Positions 6,656 through 14,383 of a stretch of 64,000 nucleotides of DNA are shown here, piece after piece. Numbering within the stretch: position 1 is the stretch's first letter; each line of letters starts with the position of its first letter. The stretch is from a virus. The notes under the pieces were generated by a model. It did no database searches and was not told where the DNA came from. It worked only from the letters and a program-made list of their open reading frames with translations. A program made the translations under genes and the position numbers. Location: IMG/VR virus record IMGVR_UViG_3300046820_002568, positions 1 to 64,000 of that record, one strand, 5' to 3'.

Positions 6656-7513
6656 GTTTTCAAATTCGATTTCTTGTTGTTTTTTTTGGTCAACAAATGC
6701 CTGTATTCTTTGTCTTGCAATTTCAGTGTAGTTTGGAGATAATTCAATACCTATCCACCTTCTATCTAATGTTTCAGCGGCCACACAACTGGTTCCGCTT
6801 CCATTGAAGGGGTCCAACACAATATCATTCTTATAAGACAAAATTTTAATTGCTTTGGTTGGAATATCCATTGAGAATGTTGCCTTTGTCATTGGTCTTG
6901 AGTCATTAAGATATTTCCATTGTCCAAAGACTAATTCCATAAATTCCTTTTTATCTTCTTCTTGATAAACCACCTTTGTCTTGAAAGTCCCATCTTCTTG
7001 TTCTATTTGAGTGGGGACTCCCTTCCATTGTGGTTGACCTTTAACTTTCTTGATGTGGTGTTTCTTGTAGGCAAGAATTACACATTCCTTCGGGTTATAA
7101 ATATATGGCGAGCTACAACTCATCCAACTACCCCAAGCAGTGGTTTTACTTCGATGTGGACTATCTTCTTCTAAATCAACAATTCCAAAGAATTTAAACC
7201 CAATTTGTTTCATTACCTGATAAAATTCGGAAACGAAAAAAACTCTACCTCCCCTATCTTGGACATTCACTTCCAATGGTATATTTATTGCAACCCTACC
7301 GTCATCTTTAAGAACTCTATAAACTCCTGTTAACCATTTTTCAGTCCAAATCCAATATTCTTTCATTTGGATATCGTCAATATGTGTGTCATAACTTATT
7401 CCTACATTGTAGGGTGGGCTAGTCACCACTAAATCAATTGAGTTTTCAGGAAATGTTTTGAGAACCTCTACACAATCTCCATTTATTACTTTATTTATAT
7501 AGTTTTCAATCAT
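6644..7513 (-). CDS. Site-specific DNA methyltransferase (beta-class, N4-C or N6-A)
   Basis: 289 residues from MIENYINKVINGDCVEVL. The frame extends 19 codons upstream, but that part overlaps a different, convincing small gene (7506-7643), and the ATG at 7513 overlaps its stop, so 7513 is chosen. Catalytic motif IV TSPPYN is at 31-36 and the AdoMet motif DPFNGSGTS at 234-242; this IV-then-I order defines the beta class (N4-cytosine or N6-adenine). It probably protects phage DNA against host restriction, since no partner endonuclease is adjacent. Last gene of a tight operon with a DUF3310 and a membrane-protein gene. Confidence 0.92.
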   Translation of the reverse strand: MIENYINKVINGDCVEVLKTFPENSIDLVVTSPPYNVGISYDTHIDDIQMKEYWIWTEKWLTGVYRVLKDDGRVAINIPLEVNVQDRGGRVFFVSEFYQVMKQIGFKFFGIVDLEEDSPHRSKTTAWGSWMSCSSPYIYNPKECVILAYKKHHIKKVKGQPQWKGVPTQIEQEDGTFKTKVVYQEEDKKEFMELVFGQWKYLNDSRPMTKATFSMDIPTKAIKILSYKNDIVLDPFNGSGTSCVAAETLDRRWIGIELSPNYTEIARQRIQAFVDQKKQQEIEFENGGL

Positions 7514-7643
7514 TTTCTCTTCCAAATATATTTCTTCTCCACCACTTTCCAAATCTACTTTTTGGTTCATCAGGTATTAATCCGTCAAAGTAAAAAATAC
7601 TTAAAACAAATATAACAAAAGATAAATAAATTTTCCAAAACAT
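7506..7643 (-). CDS. Small single-span membrane protein
   Basis: 45 residues, MFWKIYLSFVIFVLSIFYFD then a basic/aromatic tail PKSRFGKWWRRNIFG. Residues 1-19 form one hydrophobic span; the positive tail suggests N-out, C-in topology. The start follows the TAA of the DUF3310 gene by one base, and the TGA overlaps the methyltransferase ATG by 8 bases (ATGATTGA). This tight packing on both sides, with a coherent amphipathic sequence, supports it as a real gene. Function unknown; tiny phage membrane proteins often act on host membrane proteins or lysis. Confidence 0.75.
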   Translation of the reverse strand: MFWKIYLSFVIFVLSIFYFDGLIPDEPKSRFGKWWRRNIFGREND

Positions 7644-7644
7644 T

Positions 7645-7869
7645 TTATTTCTCTAGATTTTTAATTTTTCTATCCAAATACCAAAGAGCTTTCTTTAGGT
7701 CTTGCAGTTCTTTGTCGGAGTCCTTTTTACCCGCTCTTGCAACATATTTAACTACATTAAATAGATAAGCATCCATATCAAGTCCCCAAGCCTCACATAC
7801 TTTTACGACTTCATATGGATTCGTCGCCCCGCCATAATGGTCAGGATTATTTACCATTTCTTTTGACAT
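7645..7869 (-). CDS. DUF3310 family protein
   Basis: 74 residues with the DUF3310 pattern: NPDHYGGATNPYEVVKVCEA at the start, then NVVKYVARAGKKDSDKELQD and LKKALWYLDRKI. This small phage family is sometimes annotated as nucleotide kinase-like or SaV-like, but its activity is not established. First gene of the operon with the small membrane protein and methyltransferase. No host-type promoter or TATTTATA element is clear upstream. Confidence 0.88.
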   Translation of the reverse strand: MSKEMVNNPDHYGGATNPYEVVKVCEAWGLDMDAYLFNVVKYVARAGKKDSDKELQDLKKALWYLDRKIKNLEK

Positions 7870-7943
7870 ATAATTTAAATTTTTGAAGTAACTTGGCGTG
7901 CTGTTGGATTAATTTACACCATGATATAGATTAGGCCTCCAAA

Positions 7944-8129
7944 TCACTTCTTTGTATTTACAAAATAATCTTTCCCGTACTTACTTTCTTCAACAAGACC
8001 TTGTTCAATTAACTCATTCAAGTATATTCTTGTTTGCTCCACTGTAGTTTTAGTCAAGTGTTGAGCAATATACGTTATGTGTACAGGTCTCCTAAGTTTA
8101 GAGATTAGGGTTTGTTTTAAGGAATTCAT
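7944..8129 (-). CDS. Small winged-helix DNA-binding protein
   Basis: 61 residues from MNSLKQTLISKLRRPVHITY. The frame continues upstream, but that part is out of frame with, and embedded in, the gene at 8098-8271, so the internal ATG (8127-8129) is taken as start. The sequence fits a compact winged helix: helix, THITYIAQHL-like turn (residues 17-25), recognition helix TTVEQTRIYLNELIEQGLV, and a wing ESKYGKDYFVN. Probably a transcriptional regulator of phage or host genes. Confidence 0.65.
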   Translation of the reverse strand: MNSLKQTLISKLRRPVHITYIAQHLTKTTVEQTRIYLNELIEQGLVEESKYGKDYFVNTKK

Positions 8130-8271
8130 CTTTGAGCTGTTCAAATTCGACTTTGATTTCATCATCCACAAATATAAGAGCATCTTGACGAATAAAATAC
8201 TCAATTATTGCTGGATGAGATTTTAATTCCTCAATTGTTTCTTTTCCTACTAGTTTTTTATTTAGTCCCAT
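8098..8271 (-). CDS. Small hypothetical protein in overlapping frame
   Basis: 57 residues, MGLNKKLVGKETIEELKSHP to KDEFLKTNPNL. It overlaps the 3' end of the upstream gene by 14 bases (ATGGGACTAAATAA) and the downstream winged-helix gene by 32 bases, the compact layout of the surrounding cluster. Acidic and helical, with no recognised family. Its amino-acid composition is more protein-like than that of the alternative frame over the same bases. Confidence 0.6.
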   Translation of the reverse strand: MGLNKKLVGKETIEELKSHPAIIEYFIRQDALIFVDDEIKVEFEQLKDEFLKTNPNL

Positions 8272-9022
8272 TATTTTTTAAATTTGATATTGTATTTTTC
8301 TGTATTGTATAATTTAGAATCTTTCTTTTAAATGCAGGTATCAGTGAAGACTCCATCGGGTAATCCATTGTGGTTTGTAGTTCAAATATAGGTAATTTTT
8401 TCTGAAAGTCAAAGTATTCCATAATATTATCGTCAGTTGATTCTATTGTTTTAATTAATATTATGTTCATCTTTGAGTCTATCGTTAGTCTACCCCTATT
8501 TTCTATTTGGTATTTCCACACCATTCTTTTTCCATTTTTGTCAAAATAAAAATATCCTTGGAACTCATTGAAGTGTCTTTCGTTTTTAATAACTTTGAGA
8601 CTTATTGAATCATAAACTATTGTCCATATTGCTTTAACTATATTAAAGTAGTCTAATACTTTTTGTCCTGCAAATTTAACTATTTCTGAAAACTCATCGT
8701 ATTCTTTTTCATCTGTAATCGGTACTGGTTTGAATTTTAAATCTGAAAGAAGAATTTCGTCATCCAAATTATGTAACTTCTTTTCAAAATATAATGTTTT
8801 GAAATCACTTGAAATTGATTGGAGATTTGCAAGATGTATTGAGAGTTCTGTATAGACTGGATAAATTTCAAACTTATCTATTTTCTTGTCGCAGTATTTT
8901 AAGAAATCTAAAAGAACATATTGTTTGTGCTCAAGGTCAATCGGGTCCGAGAAAATCCAGTCTGTCGGTAATTTAAAAATTGATTTTTCCTTTCTCACTT
9001 TATATGTTGTAGCTTCCTCCAT
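8258..9022 (-). CDS. Hypothetical protein
   Basis: 254 residues beginning MEEATTYKVRKEKSIFKLPT. Mixed alpha/beta composition, many aromatic residues, no membrane span and no motif that I recognise. It shares one base (9022) with the upstream 444-residue gene and overlaps the downstream 57-residue gene by 14 bases, so it belongs to the 10356-to-7944 minus-strand operon. Function unknown. Confidence 0.75.
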   Translation of the reverse strand: MEEATTYKVRKEKSIFKLPTDWIFSDPIDLEHKQYVLLDFLKYCDKKIDKFEIYPVYTELSIHLANLQSISSDFKTLYFEKKLHNLDDEILLSDLKFKPVPITDEKEYDEFSEIVKFAGQKVLDYFNIVKAIWTIVYDSISLKVIKNERHFNEFQGYFYFDKNGKRMVWKYQIENRGRLTIDSKMNIILIKTIESTDDNIMEYFDFQKKLPIFELQTTMDYPMESSLIPAFKRKILNYTIQKNTISNLKNNGTK

Positions 9023-10356
9023 TAACTCTGTCTGATTATATAATAAGTCTCGTCATTAAATTCTAGATATTCATAGTTACTATCATAAGATGATAACGCT
9101 CCATAACCTTCATTAGATGCAAGATACTCAACTAAACTATCTTTGTCAAGATAATCTGAAATATCACTACCCATATTACTTAAATATTCATTGTAATTAT
9201 CAACATAATAATCCACAGTATCAGATATTTTGTCTTCTATAGCTTCTTCCTTATACTCTCCTTCAGGACTTTCTTTAATTTCATCAATTTCACTATCAAT
9301 TTCTTCAATTCGTCCTGTCACCTCATCATAATCATCATCTTCAGGTTCCATATTGTGAAGTCTTAATTCAAGTTCACCCTTTTCACTTTCTAATGAGTGA
9401 ATTTCATTTTCTTGACTTTCACTTAATTCCCTATCATCATCACTAAGATATGAATCGAGATTATCTCTTATATCATTTTCATAGGTATCTTCAATATCAC
9501 TTCTTAATCTATCCATATCCAAATGGTCTTCTAAAACACGTCTATAAAATCCTTCACTTCCCATTTCATCAACGTAATTATCCCAGTATTCTTTCGCGGC
9601 CTCATCCATCTCATCTCCATTACCAATACACCATTCTTCGTTTTCATGGTCTTCAATTTCTGATATAAAACAAGTAAGTCCGTAATGAGTATATCTTTGA
9701 GGTACAAGGAAATAAACATCAACTTTGTTTTCTATCTCACTAATTTCTGATTCCATATCATCTATTTCTTCTTGATATTCTTCCTTATCTTCTTCAGGTA
9801 AATCTTCCATTCTTGATTCCAACTTTTGAATTTGGTCTCTTAGTGATTGAATCTCTTCTTGGTCTTCTGGACTTTTTCCTTCAACATTATATTCTTTTAA
9901 CAGAAACTCAAAAAGGGCATTTGCTTTAATTGCCAACTCACCAGCATTTTCAGTCATTTCAAATGCTTTATCTTCTCTTCTTTGTTCAATTCCTCTTAAA
10001 ATTTCAGCTCTTCGTATAGCTTCTCTTTTTCTTGCAATAGGGGTTCCGCCATCGTGTACATACCCTTGAACTTCCACATTTGATATATCAGATATTTCCG
10101 TTCTCGATATATCTAATCCGCCGATTACTTTTATAATAGGTCCGAGTGATTTTATAGGGGTATTAGAAACATCAAGTCTGTTTGTAATGATTATTTTTTT
10201 GTCTTTAAACTTTTTAAGTTTTGACAAAATATCCATGTTATATGAGACGGTTTTTAAATATTGATTAATTTCATCATTTGTCATAGAAATGACACCTTCT
10301 TGCTCTGTCATCTCTTTTATTAATTTCTCAATACTTTTAAGTAATTTCGGACTCAT
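9022..10356 (-). CDS. Large acidic coiled-coil protein with LRR-like N-terminus
   Basis: 444 residues. An N-terminal helical part (1-50) is followed by two leucine-rich-repeat-like units (LDVSNTPIKSLGP and LDISRTEISDISN, about 61-95), a coiled coil around 165-215 (QSLRDQIQKLESRMEDLPEE), a central block containing EEWCIGNGDEMDEA, and a very acidic C-terminal half rich in Asp, Glu and Tyr. The LRR plus W-C block recalls the protein at 16377-17741. Acidic proteins of this kind are often virion-internal or DNA-mimicking, but that is inference. A near-match element (TATTTATTAATAAAT) lies just upstream. Confidence 0.7.
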   Translation of the reverse strand: MSPKLLKSIEKLIKEMTEQEGVISMTNDEINQYLKTVSYNMDILSKLKKFKDKKIIITNRLDVSNTPIKSLGPIIKVIGGLDISRTEISDISNVEVQGYVHDGGTPIARKREAIRRAEILRGIEQRREDKAFEMTENAGELAIKANALFEFLLKEYNVEGKSPEDQEEIQSLRDQIQKLESRMEDLPEEDKEEYQEEIDDMESEISEIENKVDVYFLVPQRYTHYGLTCFISEIEDHENEEWCIGNGDEMDEAAKEYWDNYVDEMGSEGFYRRVLEDHLDMDRLRSDIEDTYENDIRDNLDSYLSDDDRELSESQENEIHSLESEKGELELRLHNMEPEDDDYDEVTGRIEEIDSEIDEIKESPEGEYKEEAIEDKISDTVDYYVDNYNEYLSNMGSDISDYLDKDSLVEYLASNEGYGALSSYDSNYEYLEFNDETYYIIRQS

Positions 10357-10420
10357 ATTTTTTATTTATTAATAAATATCTTTATAAAGATACTATTTCC
10401 TTTTGTAATACAAATAGAAA

Positions 10421-10428
10421 TATTTATA
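10421..10428 (+). promoter_or_regulatory. TATTTATA element upstream of the Cys/Gln peptide gene
   Basis: TATTTATA on the plus strand, 30 bases before the ATG at 10459. It lies in the 102-base divergent gap between the 444-residue gene (minus) and the small plus-strand genes. Confidence 0.45.
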
Positions 10429-10458
10429 TAAATAATAAACTTTTTAATTTTTATTACC

Positions 10459-10611
10459 ATGGGCTGCGGATGCAAGAACAACCAACAAGCAAAGCAACAA
10501 CAAGATGAGTTGCTTCAGCAGGCACAACAGCAACAGTTACAGAAAGAAAATGTAACAAATGCTGTGAAACAGACTATCGAAAAGTATTACCAAAAACCAA
10601 AAGGCCAATAA
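10459..10611 (+). CDS. 50-residue Gln-rich protein with MGCGCK start
   Basis: ATG 10459, TAA 10609-10611. The product starts MGCGCKNNQQAKQQQ, continues Gln-rich (16 Gln of 50) and ends KYYQKPKGQ. The N-terminal Cys-Gly-Cys could bind metal or be lipidated; the Gln-rich middle is probably a helix. It is an isolated unit with a TATTTATA element upstream and a strong terminator (10642-10668) downstream, which argues that it is a real and well-expressed gene despite its size. Function unknown. Confidence 0.7.
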   Translation: MGCGCKNNQQAKQQQDELLQQAQQQQLQKENVTNAVKQTIEKYYQKPKGQ

Positions 10612-10641
10612 CCTTTTGTATATTTCGACTAGTCATCAATT

Positions 10642-10668
10642 AAAGGGGAATTATTTCCCCTTTTTTTT
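10642..10668 (+). terminator. Intrinsic terminator
   Basis: AAAGGGGAA-TTAT-TTCCCCTTT (10642-10663) followed by T to 10668. The T-run leads within two bases into the TATTTATA element of the next unit. Confidence 0.85.
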
Positions 10669-10669
10669 A

Positions 10670-10677
10670 TATTTATA
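10670..10677 (+). promoter_or_regulatory. TATTTATA element fused to preceding terminator
   Basis: TATTTATA directly after the T-tract of the terminator at 10642-10668 and 30 bases before the 11-codon frame at 10708. Confidence 0.5.
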
Positions 10678-10707
10678 GGTAATAAACCATTAACAAAAAA
10701 TAGTACT

Positions 10708-10743
10708 ATGAAAAAAGGTGGTGGTTGCGGTTGTGGAAAATAA
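10708..10743 (+). CDS. Micro-peptide MKKGGGCGCGK
   Basis: An 11-codon frame, ATG 10708 to TAA 10741-10743, encoding MKKGGGCGCGK. It is far below normal gene-finding size. The reasons to list it are that it is the only frame in a transcription unit bounded by a TATTTATA element (10670-10677) and a strong terminator (10773-10798), and that its CGCG motif echoes the MGCGCK start of the neighbouring gene. It could be a metal-binding or modified peptide, or the unit could act as a small RNA. Moderate to low confidence. Confidence 0.45.
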   Translation: MKKGGGCGCGK

Positions 10744-10772
10744 TTTCACCCCGTACAAATTAAACTGAAATC

Positions 10773-10798
10773 AAAGGGGGAATATTTCCCCCTTTTTT
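10773..10798 (+). terminator. Intrinsic terminator
   Basis: AAAGGGGGAA-TAT-TTCCCCCTTT (10773-10795) plus T to 10798. It is nearly the same sequence as the terminator at 10642-10668, suggesting that the two small cassettes share an origin. It is followed at 10801 by TATTTATT just before the next gene. Confidence 0.85.
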
Positions 10799-10811
10799 AA
10801 TATTTATTAAT

Positions 10812-12218
10812 ATGAATTTACAGACAGGTGATTATATAATCATTAGGGGCTACAATAAAGATAACTTTTTCTCTGACAAACATTTTAGAAAGTTATTAAA
10901 TAAACCAACAAGAGTTTGGGATTTTGGTAATAGAGGTGTATATATTGCTCATCCAGATTTGGACTTGATTCCATTAAGTGATGATGTTGTTTATGATAAA
11001 GTCATTGATTCTGAAGATTTACCTGGTCATAAAGAATACAAATCAAAATTTGGTGAATTCTTAAAACTCACTCGTAACGCAGATTTACCAAATGAAAAAC
11101 CTTTTTTAAAATACTTAAAAAAGAAAAAGAAAAATATAAAAGAAGAGGAAGAAAAAAAAGAATCTAAGTTAGATAGAAGTATTTTAAAAATAATTTCAGG
11201 TATACAAGAAGGTGATGTTGATGTAAGTTATATTAATAAAACATTTGGTAGTATGGAAAATTTCATATCTATCGTTTCTAAAAGAAATCTTCTTAGTCAG
11301 ATTGACCCTTTTGATAGTGTTTATTCGGATATTCAAAATGAGTTATTTCACGCATTTGTTAAGTCCGATTCATCTTTTATATGGAGAATAGTTGATGCCC
11401 TTTTATCTGATGTTACCAAAATTGGTAATGATTATTATTATGATACAGATTCAAAAGAATTAAGTGAGTATTTTTACGATGGAAGAAATGATGTGAGTCA
11501 AGATACTATCGCTTCAATACTTGATTTTGAATTTGATTACTGGAGTGATGATTTAACAGATGATGAATACAGAGATATATATGATGAACTAACTCCCGAA
11601 AATAAAAATAAAGTAAAAGATAAATTAAAACAAGAACTAAAAAATTCTGGTGAAATAGAATTTGATTATAAGTACCCTGAATTATTTGGTGAGATATCGT
11701 CTGAGCAAGGAACTGAAGAAAAATTTACAGTTGATGATAATATAATTGAAAGATTACTACAAGATGAAGATTCAATAAGATATTTAATTAACCTTCAGTT
11801 TGACGACGTTAGAAGTGAACTTTATAGTCTATATAGCATGTGTTACAGTGACACTTTAACCGATGACTGGTATGATGAAATAATGGATGAACTTGTTGGA
11901 TTCGTTATTGATGATTCGGCAGGTGAAGAGTATACATATAAGAGAGAAGGCTGGGATAAAGACGGAAAAAGAATAACCAAAACAATGTACGCCAAAAGAT
12001 ATAAAGCAACCAATGCCATTTTTAATAATGTAAAACTTTGGATTGAATCTAACTACAAATATAATGATACAATCGAATATTTTGGAAGTTATGTTGGTTT
12101 AATGAACGACATGTTAAATGATGGTGAATTAGACTATTTGAGAGTTAGATTAGATGATTATCCTGACCATAGAAAAGTTCGTCAATGTCTTAACGATAAT
12201 ATAGATAGTTATATTTAA
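10812..12218 (+). CDS. Acidic hypothetical protein
   Basis: 468 residues beginning MNLQTGDYIIIRGYNKDNFF. After an N-terminal beta-rich part comes a Lys/Glu-rich linker (about 100-120, LKKKKKNIKEEEEKKESK), then a long helical, strongly acidic region with many DDEY/DDWYDE-type clusters. It resembles in composition, though not in clear alignment, the acidic half of the 444-residue protein on the other strand. The start follows TATTTATTAAT with no leader of note. Function unknown; possibly a virion or host-takeover protein. Confidence 0.75.
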   Translation: MNLQTGDYIIIRGYNKDNFFSDKHFRKLLNKPTRVWDFGNRGVYIAHPDLDLIPLSDDVVYDKVIDSEDLPGHKEYKSKFGEFLKLTRNADLPNEKPFLKYLKKKKKNIKEEEEKKESKLDRSILKIISGIQEGDVDVSYINKTFGSMENFISIVSKRNLLSQIDPFDSVYSDIQNELFHAFVKSDSSFIWRIVDALLSDVTKIGNDYYYDTDSKELSEYFYDGRNDVSQDTIASILDFEFDYWSDDLTDDEYRDIYDELTPENKNKVKDKLKQELKNSGEIEFDYKYPELFGEISSEQGTEEKFTVDDNIIERLLQDEDSIRYLINLQFDDVRSELYSLYSMCYSDTLTDDWYDEIMDELVGFVIDDSAGEEYTYKREGWDKDGKRITKTMYAKRYKATNAIFNNVKLWIESNYKYNDTIEYFGSYVGLMNDMLNDGELDYLRVRLDDYPDHRKVRQCLNDNIDSYI

Positions 12219-12260
12219 AAATCTCTTTATAGTTATTTTTTTCTCATTTAAATTTGAATT

Positions 12261-12968
12261 ATGAGAAGATACAAACTTAATAGTCGTCAAGGTCTTTGCA
12301 ATTTCTTTGCAGAATATATTTCAAATGAAATAAGTGAAAACGGAAAATATAAAACAGCCATTTCAGTTGTCGATTGTGAAACACTTTTATTAATCAAAGG
12401 TTATACTGAAAAAGAACAAATACAAGATGTAAAAGAAATAATAAACAAATTTATTTCAACATACTGGTCTGAGTTTAGTTTCATAAACCTTGAGAAAGTT
12501 TCAACACTTGATATGATTACTTTTGGTGAGGAAAAGAAATTCAAAGATAAGACACTTAAATTTAGATTTGAAAGAGATGTTCAGATTCCAAAATTTGATG
12601 TAAACGTAGTTAACACTCCTATTGTATCCTCAAAATTTCCTTACGGATATTCAAAGAATTATTTAAAGAATCTTTATCTATATCTTGAGCATATAATTTA
12701 TAATATTCAGGACCACTTTGGATATAATTTCATAGAACTTACAGTTGAGCAAGATAATAGGGGAGATGTTGAGATAATCGAAATTCTTACTGACTCTTTT
12801 TATTCAACAACCAAACTCAAATCAATAATCTTAGATAACTTTGAGATGAATGTAGGTGAAATTAATGACCTCATTAAAGAACAAGATTTGATAAGAGAGC
12901 TCCCAAATGGAATTATGAATTCACCTTGGCTTGTGATAAAAGAAAATTCAGAATTCAGAGTTATTTAA
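12261..12968 (+). CDS. Hypothetical protein
   Basis: 235 residues beginning MRRYKLNSRQGLCNFFAEYI. Alpha/beta composition, soluble, no motif recognised. It lies 42 bases after the 468-residue gene in the same direction; the short gap contains TAAATTTG at 12249-12256 without a properly spaced TTTG. Its last four bases overlap the end of the convergent gene at 12965-13492. Confidence 0.75.
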   Translation: MRRYKLNSRQGLCNFFAEYISNEISENGKYKTAISVVDCETLLLIKGYTEKEQIQDVKEIINKFISTYWSEFSFINLEKVSTLDMITFGEEKKFKDKTLKFRFERDVQIPKFDVNVVNTPIVSSKFPYGYSKNYLKNLYLYLEHIIYNIQDHFGYNFIELTVEQDNRGDVEIIEILTDSFYSTTKLKSIILDNFEMNVGEINDLIKEQDLIRELPNGIMNSPWLVIKENSEFRVI

Positions 12969-13492
12969 ACTCTCTTTGAGTGACCAATTACTTGATAAAA
13001 ATCTTTTTTTCCGAGACAATAATCTTGCATCATTATTAAAAGATTTTTAAACATGAAAGCACCAGGTGTTTGTTTTTCACAGCGAATAAAAAGTTCAATA
13101 AGTGAAGATAAAAATTCAACAGAAAAATCTCCGTATGAATTAAGTTCTCCGTACTTTTCTGAATGTGGCTGATTATAAATTAAATCGTAATTATCTCTTT
13201 GCTCAACTGAATTAAATGGTTCAAGCTCTTCGTACTTATCAATCCATTCTTTGATATAATCGCAAACAAGAGACGAGTCACTTTGACATTTAATTAATAG
13301 GTCCACAATCCAGTGAGTGTGAGATGGGGCTCTTAGTCTTTTACCTTCTTTTTTGTATTTTACAACAAAATCAAGGTCTGGTCTTGCACCTCTTGACCCC
13401 TGATAAATAACAACAATAATCCCGTCACTTAAAGTCCAATAATTGACAGGATTATGTGTTACTCCTTTTCTATTAAAAACTAAATTTTTCAA
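12965..13492 (-). CDS. Hypothetical protein
   Basis: 175 residues beginning MKNLVFNRKGVTHNPVNYWT. The N-terminal half has PSHTHWIVDLLIKCQ, the C-terminal half is helical. No family recognised. Its ATG overlaps the glutaredoxin stop (ATGA at 13489-13492), so it is the last gene of the tightly coupled run 16028-to-12965. Confidence 0.75.
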   Translation of the reverse strand: MKNLVFNRKGVTHNPVNYWTLSDGIIVVIYQGSRGARPDLDFVVKYKKEGKRLRAPSHTHWIVDLLIKCQSDSSLVCDYIKEWIDKYEELEPFNSVEQRDNYDLIYNQPHSEKYGELNSYGDFSVEFLSSLIELFIRCEKQTPGAFMFKNLLIMMQDYCLGKKDFYQVIGHSKRV

Positions 13493-13758
13493 ATTCTTTC
13501 TTTGATTACTTGAATTGCTTCTTCGAGGGTTCTAAAATCCATATCGGGAGCAAACAATTCAGAACTGGTTGGGTTTTCATCATCGACGACCATAAATGCA
13601 GGTACTAAATCATTTTTAACACTTCTGAAAAGTTCATACTCTTCATTGTGTTCATTAATGTCTCGGTCCATAAATTCAAGTTGTTGTTGTTTTAGTAAAT
13701 CCTTAAATTGACCACAAAAGTGACAACCTTGCATCGTGTACAATACTAAATGTTTCAT
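13489..13758 (-). CDS. Glutaredoxin-like protein
   Basis: 89 residues with a thioredoxin fold. The active site CHFC is at 12-15 after the first strand (HLVLYTMQG), and the cis-Pro loop LVPAFMV places Pro at 53. It reduces disulfides in protein substrates, typically using glutathione or a thioredoxin reductase. In T4-like phages, glutaredoxin/thioredoxin (NrdC) serves ribonucleotide reductase, but no nrd gene is in this window. It overlaps the thioredoxin gene by one base (shared A of stop and start). Confidence 0.88.
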   Translation of the reverse strand: MKHLVLYTMQGCHFCGQFKDLLKQQQLEFMDRDINEHNEEYELFRSVKNDLVPAFMVVDDENPTSSELFAPDMDFRTLEEAIQVIKERI

Positions 13759-14057
13759 TATACGCTTTCTGTTATAAGTTTATTAATTTCAGGAGCACTT
13801 CTAAGTCCTACAGTTGTACTAACTACACTACCTTCTTTAAACATCTTCATAGTTGGGACCGAGCGAACCATGTATTCTCTTGAGAAGTTAACATCCTCTT
13901 CAACATCAATTTTATAGATTGGTGTTTTTGACTCAACCTTCTTTAATTCTTCTTTAAGCATTTTGCACGGACCACACCAGCTGGCACTGAAACTAACTAA
14001 CATAGTTTCCTTATTTGCAATTTTTTCTCTTAATTCACTAACTGATATTTCTTTCAT
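13758..14057 (-). CDS. Thioredoxin
   Basis: 99 residues. FSASWCGPCKML carries the classic active site WCGPC at 27-31, cis-Pro in VRSVPTMKMF (Pro68) and a C-terminal helix. It is a general protein disulfide reductase. It is paired head-to-tail with the glutaredoxin, so the phage supplies two redox proteins from one mRNA. The start overlaps the stop of the preceding gene (ATGA at 14054-14057). Confidence 0.92.
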   Translation of the reverse strand: MKEISVSELREKIANKETMLVSFSASWCGPCKMLKEELKKVESKTPIYKIDVEEDVNFSREYMVRSVPTMKMFKEGSVVSTTVGLRSAPEINKLITESV

Positions 14058-14383
14058 TTTTTTAAACTGGTTAATAATAAATTTATTTGTTGTCGCTCTT
14101 CAAAATTATAATAAATTCTCATTTTATAATTATCAGATGATTCAGTCTTAATTGTTGAATCAAGTGACAAATATATGTAGTATAGTCCTTGAACTTTACA
14201 AATATACTCCAAAATCAATTCTTTTTTATCTTGTAATACAGAATTTTGGTAAATCCCCCATACATTCTTCTTATTCTGTAAAATTTCAGGGGTGAATCCA
14301 TGAACATCATTATATTCTAACATACTCGCATTTGGATTAGTACTATAAATAACACTTTCTTTTTCAAAATTCAATAAGTCCAT
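14054..14383 (-). CDS. Hypothetical protein
   Basis: 109 residues beginning MDLLNFEKESVIYSTNPNAS. A central IYLSLDSTIKTESSDNYKMR block suggests beta strands. No family recognised. It overlaps the PcfJ-like gene by 20 bases and the thioredoxin gene by 4 bases, consistent with one operon. Confidence 0.7.
   Translation of the reverse strand: MDLLNFEKESVIYSTNPNASMLEYNDVHGFTPEILQNKKNVWGIYQNSVLQDKKELILEYICKVQGLYYIYLSLDSTIKTESSDNYKMRIYYNFEERQQINLLLTSLKK

Noticed and set aside
7523-7639. Two further TTTG-N19/21-TATATTTG matches (7523-7553 and 7607-7639) upstream of the methyltransferase
   Set aside because: Both lie inside the 45-residue membrane-protein gene, whose Phe/Ile/Val codons readily produce such strings; in an AT-rich window one or two matches are expected by chance. 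Not listed as promoters.
12249-12256. TAAATTTG before the gene at 12261 as a host-type promoter
   Set aside because: No TTTG or TTG at 19-21 bases upstream, so only half of the consensus is present.
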